Positions 34,386 through 44,322 are shown, counted from the first letter of the stretch. The stretch: 64,000 nt of DNA from JALEFZ01 sp039817415 (GCA_039817415.1 JBCBVV010000015.1:1-64000); one strand, 5' to 3'. Numbers and translations are program-made. Notes: generated by a model from the letters alone, not told the origin.

Positions 34386-37295
34386 TTAGAAGTTCATCAT
34401 AAACTCATTTAAATTGACTTCCTTGTCCAATTCCATCTTTTTCCTCAACCTGTAACGGCTGATTTCTACTCCTCTCACCGAAATATTCATCAAAGGAGCT
34501 ATTTCTTTGGTAGATAGGTTCATCCTAAGATATGCGCATAGCTTTTGATCCTTGGGAGTCAACTGGGGGAAGGCTGATTTGATCCTATTAAGAAAGTCCT
34601 GATGGACTTGATTGAAGGTTTGGGTGAATTGTTCCCACTCTTGGTCAAGGGTACTATCGTATTGAAGCAAGTGAATGATAGATCGAATGGACTTACGGGT
34701 ATCTGAATCTGGTGAGTTTTTCTCTACCTTTTCGAGGTCTTTTCTAATTTTTTGAATAAGCTCACTTTTTTGTACCAAATGCATGGTTGTAGAGGCTAAT
34801 TCCTGGTTTTTGTAGGCAATTTCAGATTCGAGTTTCTCATTTTTAAGTTTGATAATCTGCTGTTCAGAAGCGACAATTTCTCTGTCAAAGGCTTCCTTTT
34901 GCTGCACATTTTCGGATTCTAAGCGGGCTTTCTCCTTTTCAAAATTTCGATTAGACTGCCAGATAAAGAAATAAGTCCCAGCTACTACGATGAGCAAATA
35001 GGTAATGATGGCTAGGGTACTACCATACCAAGGAGGAGAAATGGTAAAGGGAAAGGAAATGACAGCACTCTCTTTGCCGGAAGCCCCAAATGCTTGAATT
35101 TCGAAGCGATAATTTCCACTGTTTAGGTTAGAATACTCCTTTTGCCTCAGGGGACCGGATTCTTCCCAGACTTCTGATAGGCCCATTAACCTGAAACGGA
35201 AGTTTACTGCCTCCTGTGAGGCGAAATAGGGAGAGCAAAACTGGAAGGCCAGGTTTTTTTCTTTGTAATGAAGAGAAAGAGGAGCTGATTCTTGAGAATT
35301 GTTTCCCGACCAACTACAATATAAAACTCTTGTGCTATCTCCTTTAACAGTGATATCTGAGAGGATAATGGGAAGTAGGGGGCGTTGTTGATCCGCCTTT
35401 TGATAGAGTGAAAAGCCTGTCTCAGTTCCAAAAAGGCATTCATGTCCATTGAGTGGATGAATCCATTCAAAGCCTCCCACTAAAAATCCTCGCTTGATGG
35501 GAATGATCTCTTTTTTCCAAGACTTTTCAATCCCTTTGGTTTGGTACCTGATAATGCCCGTTTCAGCACTGGTGGAATACCAAATGTTGCCCTCTTGGTC
35601 TTCCTTGAGTCTTTCAATGCTTACATCAGATCCTAGGATTTCGTTAAATGCCTCATAGGGAGTAACCATCGAACCATCCTGGTTAAGACGATAGACGCCT
35701 TTTTCTGTCCCAAATACGATTTCTCCATGAATTTGGAAGACATAATTTCTGAATGACGAAGGAAAGCCCTGTTCAGTCCCAACAATTTCATATGTCAGGC
35801 TCTTGAGGTCTTCTGAAAATTCAATCTTATACAAGCCTTGGTAGGGATGGGCCATCCAAATAGTCCCATTTTCATCCACCTCCACTATGCGACAAGAAAT
35901 ATTTAATCCTTCAATCCTGTGGGAAAAGGCCACATTCCCATTGTTTACCTCATGAACCTCAAATCCATTGTATGTACCAGAGAAAATTTTTCCAGGATGA
36001 TGAGGAAGTTGGAAAAAGTTCCATGTTCCTGTTTTACTCTCCGACTTTTGTAAACCCTTATTGTCGAGGTAAAATGGTCCATCTTGGTGGCCAATGAAAA
36101 GCTTATCGTTAAGAGACTTAAGCCCCCATACCTGTCCCTGTGTCTTTTTAATAAGTTGATAGGGATTCTGTTCAGGATCAAGACCATCTCCTTCGAAAGG
36201 CACTTTAAACAAGCCATTTGTGGTTCCTAGGAACAATTGATTGTTGTGGAATTCGCTGGTATAGCCGCTGCTAATTAGTTCTACATCTGGGTTAAAATTG
36301 ATAAAAGGTTCTCCGTAATTGATGAGGCTTATACCATAATTTAAACCTAGCCATACATTTCCATCGTGATCCTGGAATTGGGATATAATGTTATTGTCTC
36401 TTAGCCCATTCTTTCTGTTGATGACTCTTACTACCTTCCCATTTGCAGCACAAGTCAATAAGCCACCCAAGGTTGTTCCAAAGGAAAAGTTTCCCGCCTT
36501 GTCTTTAAGGACAGAGTAGCAAAGGTTTTTTTGGAGGTATTTTTGGACGCTAGTTTCACCAAATGGTTGCCATATACCATGATCTTGATAGAAAGCACCT
36601 GACCTGACGGTGGATATGAGTAAGTTGTGGTCATCAAATGGGCCAATTCCTCTGACTCTTTTACCGGCGAAGAAATCACCATAGGGAATAAGCACTAGCT
36701 TTCCTTGATCAAGGCGCAAAATTCCTTTGTCATAATCATGGACATAAATCTCTTCTTCCACTTTATCCAAAAAAACAATCGGTCTACCGGAAACAATTGT
36801 CTCGACTGTTTCTTCATCAGGGCTGATAAAAAATAGGCTGCTACTGGTTTGTAGGAGCAGTTTGTCTTGATAAGAGTGGATACCCCAAATATCTTCGAGA
36901 GGTTGCTGACCTTCTTTTGGAAGAAGATGATCCAAGGACACAAAGTCTCTACAACCTGACGGATCTATGTGAAAGTAGCCAAATTCGTTTTGCCCACCTA
37001 GGTATATTCGGCCAGCGGTTTCATCAAGCCACAATGATCTGACATTCGTTTGGTTGGGAAGGGTTTCTGTTTGCCATTTGTTGCCATCATATATGAGCAA
37101 ACCTCCGTTATTGGCGAAGTACATTCTACCTTCTTGATCCTGTTGTATTTCCCAGGTTAAGGGCCCTCCACCATAATCCTCCTTTGAGAAAAATTCGATA
37201 AAGGGAATTCCCACGCTTTCAAACTGTGCATTTACATGAGAAAGCAAAGATGAAAGAATGATGTATATTATTGCTCTGTTAAGAATTTGTTTCAT
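34386..37295 (-). CDS. Membrane-anchored propeller regulator with LuxR-type HTH
   Basis: This 969-residue sensor has a signal peptide or anchor (IYIILSSLLSHVNAQ), then about 640 residues of two-component-regulator propeller repeats (DGNVWLGLNYGISLIN, EGNIWYSTSAETGI). A Y_Y_Y domain follows (RFRLMGLSEVWEESG ... YSNLNSGNYRFEIQAFG), then one transmembrane helix near residue 765 (LAIITYLLIVVAGTYFFIW), a long coiled coil, and a C-terminal LuxR/GerE-like helix-turn-helix (LTPKDQKLCAYLRMNLSTKEIAPLMNISVRGVEISRYRLRKK). There is no histidine kinase or receiver domain, so it should bind DNA directly from the membrane. The divergent gene at 37498 encodes a secreted glucan-binding-like protein and is its likeliest target. 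Confidence 0.85.
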   Translation of the reverse strand: MKQILNRAIIYIILSSLLSHVNAQFESVGIPFIEFFSKEDYGGGPLTWEIQQDQEGRMYFANNGGLLIYDGNKWQTETLPNQTNVRSLWLDETAGRIYLGGQNEFGYFHIDPSGCRDFVSLDHLLPKEGQQPLEDIWGIHSYQDKLLLQTSSSLFFISPDEETVETIVSGRPIVFLDKVEEEIYVHDYDKGILRLDQGKLVLIPYGDFFAGKRVRGIGPFDDHNLLISTVRSGAFYQDHGIWQPFGETSVQKYLQKNLCYSVLKDKAGNFSFGTTLGGLLTCAANGKVVRVINRKNGLRDNNIISQFQDHDGNVWLGLNYGISLINYGEPFINFNPDVELISSGYTSEFHNNQLFLGTTNGLFKVPFEGDGLDPEQNPYQLIKKTQGQVWGLKSLNDKLFIGHQDGPFYLDNKGLQKSESKTGTWNFFQLPHHPGKIFSGTYNGFEVHEVNNGNVAFSHRIEGLNISCRIVEVDENGTIWMAHPYQGLYKIEFSEDLKSLTYEIVGTEQGFPSSFRNYVFQIHGEIVFGTEKGVYRLNQDGSMVTPYEAFNEILGSDVSIERLKEDQEGNIWYSTSAETGIIRYQTKGIEKSWKKEIIPIKRGFLVGGFEWIHPLNGHECLFGTETGFSLYQKADQQRPLLPIILSDITVKGDSTRVLYCSWSGNNSQESAPLSLHYKEKNLAFQFCSPYFASQEAVNFRFRLMGLSEVWEESGPLRQKEYSNLNSGNYRFEIQAFGASGKESAVISFPFTISPPWYGSTLAIITYLLIVVAGTYFFIWQSNRNFEKEKARLESENVQQKEAFDREIVASEQQIIKLKNEKLESEIAYKNQELASTTMHLVQKSELIQKIRKDLEKVEKNSPDSDTRKSIRSIIHLLQYDSTLDQEWEQFTQTFNQVHQDFLNRIKSAFPQLTPKDQKLCAYLRMNLSTKEIAPLMNISVRGVEISRYRLRKKMELDKEVNLNEFMMNF

Positions 37296-37497
37296 AAAGA
37301 ATAATGGCCCTTATGACAATATATGGAGGTTTTTTACTTTCCCATATGTGAAAATACTATAATTTGATGTGTAATCATATTCGCTGTAGTATATGTTGAG
37401 TTTGGTAGATGAAAAAATGATGTATATGATTTCTTTAATGAATTGCCTAACTTAGACTATAGTTCTTTCCAAAACCTTTTTTCAAAGAATAATCAAT

Positions 37498-39051
37498 ATG
37501 ATGAAAAGATTACTACTATTGACTGCTCTTGTAATCGGAGCACTAGTATGCGGTTTCGCTCAGGACATCGTTCTGAATTTTGATTCCGCTTCAAAATCAA
37601 CACAATTCCAATTCTTTGGTGGAGCTCCTCTAGAAGGACAGCTTTCTCCTATCATTGAGAACCCAGATAAGTCTGGTGTGAACACATCTGATTCAGTATG
37701 TGTATTCTACGAAGCAGCAGGAATGCAGGCTTTCGCAGGTGGATTCTCTAATCCTGATCCTTCTACTCCGGTAGACGGTGTAAATTCTGACACTGTATTC
37801 ATGGACGTATGGACGCAGGACGCTGACAGTGTAACATTGAAGTTTGAGCCAGCAGGTGGTGGAGCACCATCTTGGGAGCAAACACTTGCCATTCCTACTC
37901 AGGGTGCTTGGACTAGACTAGCCTTTGACCTGAAAAAAGCTGGTGAAGCTGCAGGACAGCCTGTAGGTACGGGTACTGTTTGGGGAAGAATCGTTATTTT
38001 CTTCGACCTTGACTTTACTGTTCCCGGTCCTGACTCTGCTGTACACTACGTGGACAACATTACCACGAATGGATCAGCTCCTACAAGTTCTGACGTTACC
38101 TTCATCGTTGACATGAACAGCTATGCTGGAAGCTTTACTCAGCCTTACGTAGCAGGTGCGTTCAACGGATGGAGTGCTGATGCTAACCCAATGTCTGATG
38201 CCAACATGGACGGAATCTGGGAAGCTACTATCAGCATGCCTGCTGGTGAGCAAGAATACAAATTCCAGCTTGACGGATGGGCTGATGACGACAAAATGTT
38301 GAAGACTGACGTTTGTGTGAAGGTTGATCCTTCTGGTCAGTTTGTAAACCGTGTGATCACTGTAAATGGTCCTGCTTCCCTAGATACAGTTTGCTTCAGC
38401 AGCTGCTATGCTTGTGGAAACCAAACTTACATTGACGTTGAGTTAGGATTTGATGCTTCATTCACTGACATCGATACAGCCAATGTACAGATTACGGGTG
38501 GAGGTAACTTCGGCGCACCTAGTACTGACAGCCCATTCATCCTTGGATACGATGCAATGACTGGAACCTGGAAAGGACAGATCAGAAGAGAGAAAGGATT
38601 TACGAGCTACTTTACTTTCGTAAGAGCTGCTTGTGGAGACTTCTCTTGTAAGGAGGACATTTCTGGACAGCCTTGTGCAGACCCAGGAAACTTCAACGAC
38701 CGTCAGTGGGTAGACATCCAGGACGATACAGTAGCCTACAAAGCTTGCTTCGGAAACTGTGATGAGTCTACTTGTGGATTGGCCATCAACAACCAAGTCC
38801 CTGTAGAGAACAACCTATTTGGCATGACTTACGACTTGATCGGACAGGCTGCAGTTCTGACGTTCGAAGGATCAATTGCTACTGAGAAGCAGATCACTGT
38901 GATCGACCTTGCTGGACGTGTAGTATTCCAGACTACTGTACAGGTAGGAACAGATCAGCTGACTGTACCTATGAGTGCTATGGCTAACGGTGTATACGTT
39001 ATCCAAGCCAATACTGCGACACAGCGTCAAACTCAAAAGTTCATGAAGTAA
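37498..39051 (+). CDS. Secreted glycan-binding-like protein with T9SS sorting domain
   Basis: This 517-residue protein has a signal peptide (LLLLTALVIGALVCGFAQ; the start may be the second ATG at 37501). An N-terminal jelly-roll-like region (residues about 20-190) is followed by an AMPK/CBM48-like beta-sandwich (TFIVDMNSYAGSFTQPYVAGAFNGWSADANPM ... EQEYKFQLDGW) near residues 200-290. A second similar domain follows, then a T9SS type A tail (EKQITVIDLAGRVVFQTTVQ ... NGVYVIQANTATQRQTQKFMK). It probably sits on the cell surface and binds starch-like polymers; no enzyme motif is seen. Two-fold codons end mostly in C (TTC, AAC, GAC, TAC) more than in the neighbours, which suggests strong expression. 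A good terminator follows. Confidence 0.8.
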   Translation: MMKRLLLLTALVIGALVCGFAQDIVLNFDSASKSTQFQFFGGAPLEGQLSPIIENPDKSGVNTSDSVCVFYEAAGMQAFAGGFSNPDPSTPVDGVNSDTVFMDVWTQDADSVTLKFEPAGGGAPSWEQTLAIPTQGAWTRLAFDLKKAGEAAGQPVGTGTVWGRIVIFFDLDFTVPGPDSAVHYVDNITTNGSAPTSSDVTFIVDMNSYAGSFTQPYVAGAFNGWSADANPMSDANMDGIWEATISMPAGEQEYKFQLDGWADDDKMLKTDVCVKVDPSGQFVNRVITVNGPASLDTVCFSSCYACGNQTYIDVELGFDASFTDIDTANVQITGGGNFGAPSTDSPFILGYDAMTGTWKGQIRREKGFTSYFTFVRAACGDFSCKEDISGQPCADPGNFNDRQWVDIQDDTVAYKACFGNCDESTCGLAINNQVPVENNLFGMTYDLIGQAAVLTFEGSIATEKQITVIDLAGRVVFQTTVQVGTDQLTVPMSAMANGVYVIQANTATQRQTQKFMK

Positions 39052-39090
39052 TCTCTGATTATTTCAGGAATACATTTGAGAAGTATAAAG

Positions 39091-39126
39091 AAGTGGCCAT
39101 TTCCTTTTGGGAATGGCCACTTTTCT
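39091..39126 (+). terminator. Terminator after secreted binding protein gene
   Basis: AAGTGGCCATT and AATGGCCACTT (39091-39101 and 39112-39122) form an 11-bp stem followed by TTTCTGTTT. Confidence 0.85.
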
Positions 39127-39155
39127 GTTTGATGAAACGGGTGGTATTCTCCAGT

Positions 39156-39548
39156 CTACATATTTGTAGGTTGAATAAGGTCCCAAAGATTTCCATACAA
39201 ATCTGCAAATACACATACCTTCCCATATTCTTCCACCTTTGGAGGGCGAATAATATCTACTCCTTGCTCGAGTAGATTCTGGTAATCTCTTTCAAAATCA
39301 TCTGTATACATAAAGAGAAAGACGCGTCCACCTGTTTGATTGCCGATTCGGCTTGATTGCTCTTCATTTGCGGCTCTGGCTAGCAAAAGACGGGCCTTAG
39401 AACCTTGGGGTGCTACTACCACCCATCTTTTTGTTTCGCTTAGTTTGGTATCCTCAATAAGGTCAAACTTTAGTTTTTTGGTATACCATTCTATGGCTTC
39501 GTCGTATTCCCTGACGACCAAGGCTAGTTGAATAAGTTGTTGATTCAT
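39156..39548 (-). CDS. VOC (glyoxalase/bleomycin resistance) superfamily protein
   Basis: This 130-residue protein has two beta-alpha-beta-beta-beta modules of the VOC fold: IQLALVVREYDEAIEWYTKKLKFDLIED, then RVFLFMYTDDFERDYQNLLEQGVDI, ending with VCVFADLYGNLWDLIQ. The closing DLYGNLWDL run is typical of the family, but metal ligands cannot be assigned with confidence. Substrate unknown. Confidence 0.82.
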   Translation of the reverse strand: MNQQLIQLALVVREYDEAIEWYTKKLKFDLIEDTKLSETKRWVVVAPQGSKARLLLARAANEEQSSRIGNQTGGRVFLFMYTDDFERDYQNLLEQGVDIIRPPKVEEYGKVCVFADLYGNLWDLIQPTNM

Positions 39549-39594
39549 ATTGTATGATGTGCAAGCTGTTCGAAATGTAAGTAAACCTAATAGG

Positions 39595-42051
39595 CTATGG
39601 CTTAAGGGTTATTTTTGCTTCTGTGGATTTCAAACCATCAGCTTTAAATGTGAGATTAATCGTCCCACTACCTCCTTCCTGAGCCCTTACAATCACCATA
39701 GCTTTTCCATAAAAAAGCTTCACCTTATCGGATTGGAAAGAAGCATAGGATCTTTGATCTCCATTTCCTACCCCCAATATTTCTCCTTGTCCAGATAAGG
39801 AAATGGTTAGCTCGTGATCAGCTAGGGGCATTAACCTGCCCTCTTTATCTATGGCCTCTAATAAGATATAGCTCAATTCTGCACCAGAACTAGAAATGAC
39901 CTTCTTTTCTGGGCTAGCACGGAGTTGTTTAGCTTTGCCTGTGGTAGCTATTTCTTTTTCGGCTAACAGCTTTCCCTCTTTGTAAGCCACTACTTTAAGG
40001 GTTCCAGCTTCATAAATTACGTCTTTCCACATCAACCTAAAACGATCTACTGAATGCTGAGAAAGGGGATTTTTCGACCGTTTTCCTTGAGAAACTCCGT
40101 TTAGAAACAATTCTGCTTCATCTCCATTGGTGTACACAAATACTGGAATATTTTCTCCCTCTTTCCCAGGCCAATTCCAGTGAGGTAGAATATGAAGGGT
40201 GGTGTCTTGAGGTTTCCAATAGCTTTTATAGAGGTAATATCTATCCTTGGGGATGCCGACCAAGTCTACAATTCCAAAATAGGAAGACCTTGCGGTAGCT
40301 TCAGGGCCAAGTTTGTTTTCTTCTGCCCATGCATTAAAAAATGGAGTGGGTTCTCCTAAATAATCAAATCCTGTCCAGACAAACTCACCTGCAATGTAGG
40401 CTTCATCTTGCTGCCACATGAAATCATCATCACTTATCTCTGCCCAATAAGGAGCATTTAGGTCGTACGAGCTCACATAATCTTTACCTTGGATGGCTGT
40501 CTTCTCTTTGGGCAAAGGAAAATCATAATATCCTCTTGTACTTAGGGTAGATGCTGACTCACTAATGAGGACAGATTTATTAGGTTCTATTTGGCGGGCA
40601 AGCCTGTAGCGGCGATCATAATTCCAGGCATGAACGTCATAAAAGTCAAAATGCCTCAATTTGGCACTTTCCCAGCTGTCGCAAACCAAAGTAGTAGGTC
40701 GTGTGGGATCATGTCTCTCCACCTCGAATAGCATTTTTTTCAAGCGTGCGAAACCTCTATCAATATTCCATTGAACATCCGGGATTTCATTGCCTACACT
40801 CCACAGGATAATGGAGGGATGATTCCGATCTCTCTTGATAAAATTGGCGATGTTTCTCTCTGCGAAGGAATCAAAGTCAGTTGTATCTACGATATCAGCT
40901 TTGTCGTCATATTTATCAAAGACTTCGTTTACAACCAGCAAGCCCATCTCATCACAGAGTTGTAGAAGCTCAGGAGCTGCGGTGTTATGGCTGTTGCGGA
41001 TAGCATTGACACCCATACTTTTCATGATCGTTAATTGGCGGCGTAGGGCATCCTCATAAAAGGCGGCTCCCAAAGGCCCAAAATCATGATGAAGGTTGAC
41101 ACCTTTTATTTGTAGCCTTCTGTCATTTAGCCAGAATCCATCATCTGGTGTGAAAATGGCCTTCCGGATTCCGAAAGATATTTCCTCCTCATAAGGCGCT
41201 GCTCCACCTGTTTCCATTCTCACTTTTAACTTATACAATTCTGGATGATGAATATCCCATTTTCTTGGATTGGGGATGACCATTCTTTCTTCGAAGGGGG
41301 TTTGTTGGGTGTTTTTTCTAAGAGAGAGCTTTTGCTTTTTGGTAAGGATCAATTCGCCTTTTGAATTATAAACCTCAAATTCGAGGTCAACCTCCCTATC
41401 CAAAGAAGGGGGATGGATGAGTTTACTTTCTAGGCTTATCTCTGCATAATGAGGCTTAAGGGTGGATGTATAGATGAAATGATTCCACAGACCGAAATTG
41501 AAGGCAGGAAGGGTCAAACAGCTTACTTTTCTATAAATTCCTGCACCAGGATACCATCGGCTACCATGAGGGCGGGTATCAGCCTGTACAACCAGAAGAT
41601 TTTCCCCTTCTTTGACAAAAGAGCTCACATCTACATAAAATGAGTTGTAGCCATAATCCCATTTTCCTGCGAGCTTCCCATTGACATAGACTTTGGGAAA
41701 GGCCATGACCCCATCAAATAATAACAATACTTTTTGTTGGGTATAATGGTTGTTGACTGAAAAGGAGGTTCGGTACCATCCTTCTCCTTTCCATGGCAGT
41801 TTGCCTGTATTTCCATCACCTTTAGGATCAAAAGGACCTGCAATAGCCCAATCATGTGGAATACTCACTTCTTGCCAGCTTTGGTCATCAAAGTCCTTAC
41901 GGATGGCGGTTGGGTGGGAGCCTTTTTGGAATTTCCATTTTCCACCTATCAACTCTTGATGTGGAAATTGGGCAAAGGAATGTTGGTATAGGAAGATCAA
42001 ACTCAACAAGAAAGCTAGTTGAGCGAGCTTATGCGTAAGTAGGCCTTTCAT
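39595..42051 (-). CDS. GH2 glycoside hydrolase (beta-galactosidase-like)
   Basis: This 818-residue secreted enzyme has a signal peptide ending HSFAQ. Domain order is the GH2 sugar-binding jelly roll (HDWAIAGPF, GWYRTSF, SRWYPGAGIYR), an Ig-like domain, a TIM barrel, then a DUF4982-type domain and a C-terminal Ig-like domain. The catalytic acid is E421 in WSVGNEI. The probable nucleophile is near residue 498 in LISESAS. The family includes beta-galactosidases, beta-glucuronidases and mannosidases; this architecture is common in Bacteroidota beta-galactosidases, but the linkage is not certain. It begins a minus-strand row that does not form an obvious operon with its neighbours. Confidence 0.88.
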   Translation of the reverse strand: MKGLLTHKLAQLAFLLSLIFLYQHSFAQFPHQELIGGKWKFQKGSHPTAIRKDFDDQSWQEVSIPHDWAIAGPFDPKGDGNTGKLPWKGEGWYRTSFSVNNHYTQQKVLLLFDGVMAFPKVYVNGKLAGKWDYGYNSFYVDVSSFVKEGENLLVVQADTRPHGSRWYPGAGIYRKVSCLTLPAFNFGLWNHFIYTSTLKPHYAEISLESKLIHPPSLDREVDLEFEVYNSKGELILTKKQKLSLRKNTQQTPFEERMVIPNPRKWDIHHPELYKLKVRMETGGAAPYEEEISFGIRKAIFTPDDGFWLNDRRLQIKGVNLHHDFGPLGAAFYEDALRRQLTIMKSMGVNAIRNSHNTAAPELLQLCDEMGLLVVNEVFDKYDDKADIVDTTDFDSFAERNIANFIKRDRNHPSIILWSVGNEIPDVQWNIDRGFARLKKMLFEVERHDPTRPTTLVCDSWESAKLRHFDFYDVHAWNYDRRYRLARQIEPNKSVLISESASTLSTRGYYDFPLPKEKTAIQGKDYVSSYDLNAPYWAEISDDDFMWQQDEAYIAGEFVWTGFDYLGEPTPFFNAWAEENKLGPEATARSSYFGIVDLVGIPKDRYYLYKSYWKPQDTTLHILPHWNWPGKEGENIPVFVYTNGDEAELFLNGVSQGKRSKNPLSQHSVDRFRLMWKDVIYEAGTLKVVAYKEGKLLAEKEIATTGKAKQLRASPEKKVISSSGAELSYILLEAIDKEGRLMPLADHELTISLSGQGEILGVGNGDQRSYASFQSDKVKLFYGKAMVIVRAQEGGSGTINLTFKADGLKSTEAKITLKP

Positions 42052-42117
42052 AGGTAGTTGTAATTACTAACCTAATGTTAACCAAAAAGATGGGAGAGAC
42101 CAATTGACTAGAAATTT

Positions 42118-43275
42118 CTACTTCATTTTATCTGTATCCCAAATCGCAGATATTAGAGCTTCAATGTCCATGGCAGTATTGAAGACATTGACGGACACCC
42201 TTAAAGCTGATCCCCTTACAGACACAGAAATATGTCTCTCCTTTAAGGTTCGTTTCAAGTTCTCTTGGGAAATATGGGAAGGCAGGCGGAGACCAAACAA
42301 ATGAGGGGTAAAATAGGGATCTTCCTCACGCTCTATGCCCAAATAGGATAAATAGGCAAATAGAGGTTTGGTAAGGTGTAGGGCATATTCCTGAATCCTC
42401 TTAGGTTGCCACAGTTTAATTTGCTTCAAAGAGGCATGAAGCATCGACATATAAATGAAGTTGCTACTTTCTCCCATGTTGAAGCGAGCTGCCCCTTTCT
42501 GGTATTTAGGTTCGTATTCTGTAAGGCTGGTAAAATCTGAGGCATTTTTTCGATTCATCCATGATTCCTCTAGGGGAACTCCATGATGGAATTTTTTCGA
42601 GTAATAGGCTAACCCAATAGAATAGGGGCCCATCAGCCATTTGTAGGCAGCTACAATGAGAGCATCGATTTGACAGGATTGAACATCTATTGACAAGGCA
42701 CCTACCGATTGAGTACCATCCACGATAAAGGTAGCGCCAACTGCCTTGCACTTTCTTCCGATAGCGACCAGATCAAATTTGATCCCATTCATCCAATGCA
42801 CGGATGATATAGCGACTACAGCTGTTTGTTCATCAATGGCTTCTAGTAGGGCTTCGTTCAAGGCTCTTCCTGATACTTCAGGTGCAGGATCAACCACCAC
42901 CATTTCAACTTGCTGTTCCTCACACCATCGCTCCATGGTTAGGTAAGCCGAGGGAAATTCCTCTGCCACTGTAACCGCTTTTTTGCCTGGAGATCCCTTT
43001 AGGTTATTGAAAACGGTGCTCATCCCGTAGGAAGTTGAAGGGATAATGGTCAAATCAGAATGATGACAATTGATCAGTTTGCCATAAATCTTTTTTACCT
43101 GTTTGACGGTCGTGAAAAACTCCTCCGACTGGATTTTTGCTGGATTTCTAGCTTTGATTAGGGCATGAACGGCAGCCTCTTCCGCTGATTTCAGGAGAGG
43201 GGCTTTGTAAGCATTATTGAGATAGTGCAGTCCTTCAGGAAGACTGAACAGATGTTTCTGAGAAGCGAGTAGCAT
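42118..43275 (-). CDS. Class V PLP aminotransferase family protein
   Basis: This 385-residue class V fold protein resembles cysteine desulfurases and isopenicillin N epimerase-like proteins. The PLP lysine is in VAAYKWLMGPYSIGLAYY and the cofactor Asp in FIVDGTQSVGA. It lacks a recognisable cysteine-desulfurase active-site Cys loop (no RTGHHC-like motif), so sulfur transfer is not supported. Substrate unknown. The GNAT gene is 29 bp upstream on the same strand and probably co-transcribed. Confidence 0.8.
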   Translation of the reverse strand: MLLASQKHLFSLPEGLHYLNNAYKAPLLKSAEEAAVHALIKARNPAKIQSEEFFTTVKQVKKIYGKLINCHHSDLTIIPSTSYGMSTVFNNLKGSPGKKAVTVAEEFPSAYLTMERWCEEQQVEMVVVDPAPEVSGRALNEALLEAIDEQTAVVAISSVHWMNGIKFDLVAIGRKCKAVGATFIVDGTQSVGALSIDVQSCQIDALIVAAYKWLMGPYSIGLAYYSKKFHHGVPLEESWMNRKNASDFTSLTEYEPKYQKGAARFNMGESSNFIYMSMLHASLKQIKLWQPKRIQEYALHLTKPLFAYLSYLGIEREEDPYFTPHLFGLRLPSHISQENLKRTLKERHISVSVRGSALRVSVNVFNTAMDIEALISAIWDTDKMK

Positions 43276-43304
43276 ATGGATGGAGGATGATTAAGGGTAG
43301 GGCA

Positions 43305-43601
43305 TTATTCAATTCGAACTCCCTTGAATACTAGCTTTTTCCACTCAGGATGGCGCTTGATATAAGTCGCGACAAAAGGACAAAGCGGAACAAGCACAAA
43401 CTGACGTTTTTCGACCTCTTCCAATACTGCTTTGATCAACTGGGACCCTAATCCCTGACCTTCAAAGCCTTGAGGAACTTCCGTATGGGTTAAAAAGATG
43501 CGCTCTTTAGAAATAATATATTCCAGAATAGCCTTTTTTCCACCTTCAAGGTGAAACTCAAATCTTTTTGCCTCTTTGTTATCAATCAGTTCGTAGCTCA
43601 T
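43305..43601 (-). CDS. YjdJ/NATD1-type GNAT acetyltransferase
   Basis: This 98-residue short GNAT protein has FEFHLEGGKKAILEYIISKERIFLTHTEVP, then the acetyl-CoA-binding stretch FEGQGLGSQLIKAVLEE (G-x-G-x-x-G/A type), and a closing CPFVATYIKRHPEW that is characteristic of the YjdJ/NATD1 subfamily. Substrate unknown. Confidence 0.85.
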   Translation of the reverse strand: MSYELIDNKEAKRFEFHLEGGKKAILEYIISKERIFLTHTEVPQGFEGQGLGSQLIKAVLEEVEKRQFVLVPLCPFVATYIKRHPEWKKLVFKGVRIE

Positions 43602-43654
43602 AAACTTATTTCATCTTCTTTAGGTAGGCAAGTTAATCATCCTTGGCAAATATA

Positions 43655-44245
43655 TTAGTCTACCTTCAACTTATACTTTTTTAGCAATCCTATTAAACCC
43701 TCCGCAGAGAATTGGGCACCCGTGATTTGATTTATCTCAGGATCAATTTCAAAGCCTGTTGACAATCGGAGATCAGCTTTTTTAAGGATGGTTCTTTCAA
43801 ACTTAGCTTCCTTTAATTTACAAGCTTTCAGCCTAGCTTCAGTCAAATCCGCTTCCGTAAAATCGACCCCTTTCATAAGACAGGAGTTGAAGGTTGTCTT
43901 TTTCAAGGGAAGACCAAAAAAGGAGGAATGTTCGAGTTGGCAATTGGTAAAACTCATGTCTAGCCCAAACTTCTTGCAATCCTCAAAATGTAGGCCAATA
44001 AGCTTACAGTCTATGAATTCAACTTCTCTAAAGGCTGTTTCTAGCAGGGTAGCCAAACTCAAATCACAATCCTTGAAGGTGCATTCCACGAATGTGACGC
44101 CTTCCATATTTGCCTCTTTGTAATTTCCTCCTTTGAAGGTACAGTATTCATATTCACCTTCTGGGAAACGATCTCCTGACAAGTTTTGGTTCTCAAAGCT
44201 TTGGTCCTGAAAGTAGCTCATGACAAAAAAGTTTTCTTGATCCAA
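43655..44245 (-). CDS. Pentapeptide-repeat protein
   Basis: This 196-residue protein consists of about 30 tandem A(D/N)LxX-type pentapeptides (FENQNLSGDRF, CTFKGGNYKEANMEGVTFVECTFKDCDLS, FTEADLTEARLKACKLKEAKFER), predicted to form a four-sided right-handed beta-helix. The repeat order with a central break resembles Qnr/MfpA-type proteins, which mimic DNA and protect gyrase. That function is only a possibility. The real start may be the Met at 44221 (MSYFQDQSF), where the repeats begin. topA lies just upstream, a suggestive but unproven link to DNA topology. Confidence 0.78.
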   Translation of the reverse strand: MDQENFFVMSYFQDQSFENQNLSGDRFPEGEYEYCTFKGGNYKEANMEGVTFVECTFKDCDLSLATLLETAFREVEFIDCKLIGLHFEDCKKFGLDMSFTNCQLEHSSFFGLPLKKTTFNSCLMKGVDFTEADLTEARLKACKLKEAKFERTILKKADLRLSTGFEIDPEINQITGAQFSAEGLIGLLKKYKLKVD

Positions 44246-44286
44246 AATGGAAAAATATCCAGTAAACTCTTTGTGAAAAGGGTCAA

Positions 44287-44318
44287 AAAAAGAGCCTATC
44301 GTATGATAAGCTCTTTTT
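44287..44318 (-). terminator. Terminator of topA
   Basis: AAAAAGAGC and GCTCTTTTT (44287-44295 and 44310-44318) form the stem, with an inner TATC/GATA pairing, followed by T-rich sequence on the minus strand. It starts 5 bp after the topA stop. Confidence 0.8.
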
Positions 44319-44322
44319 CATT

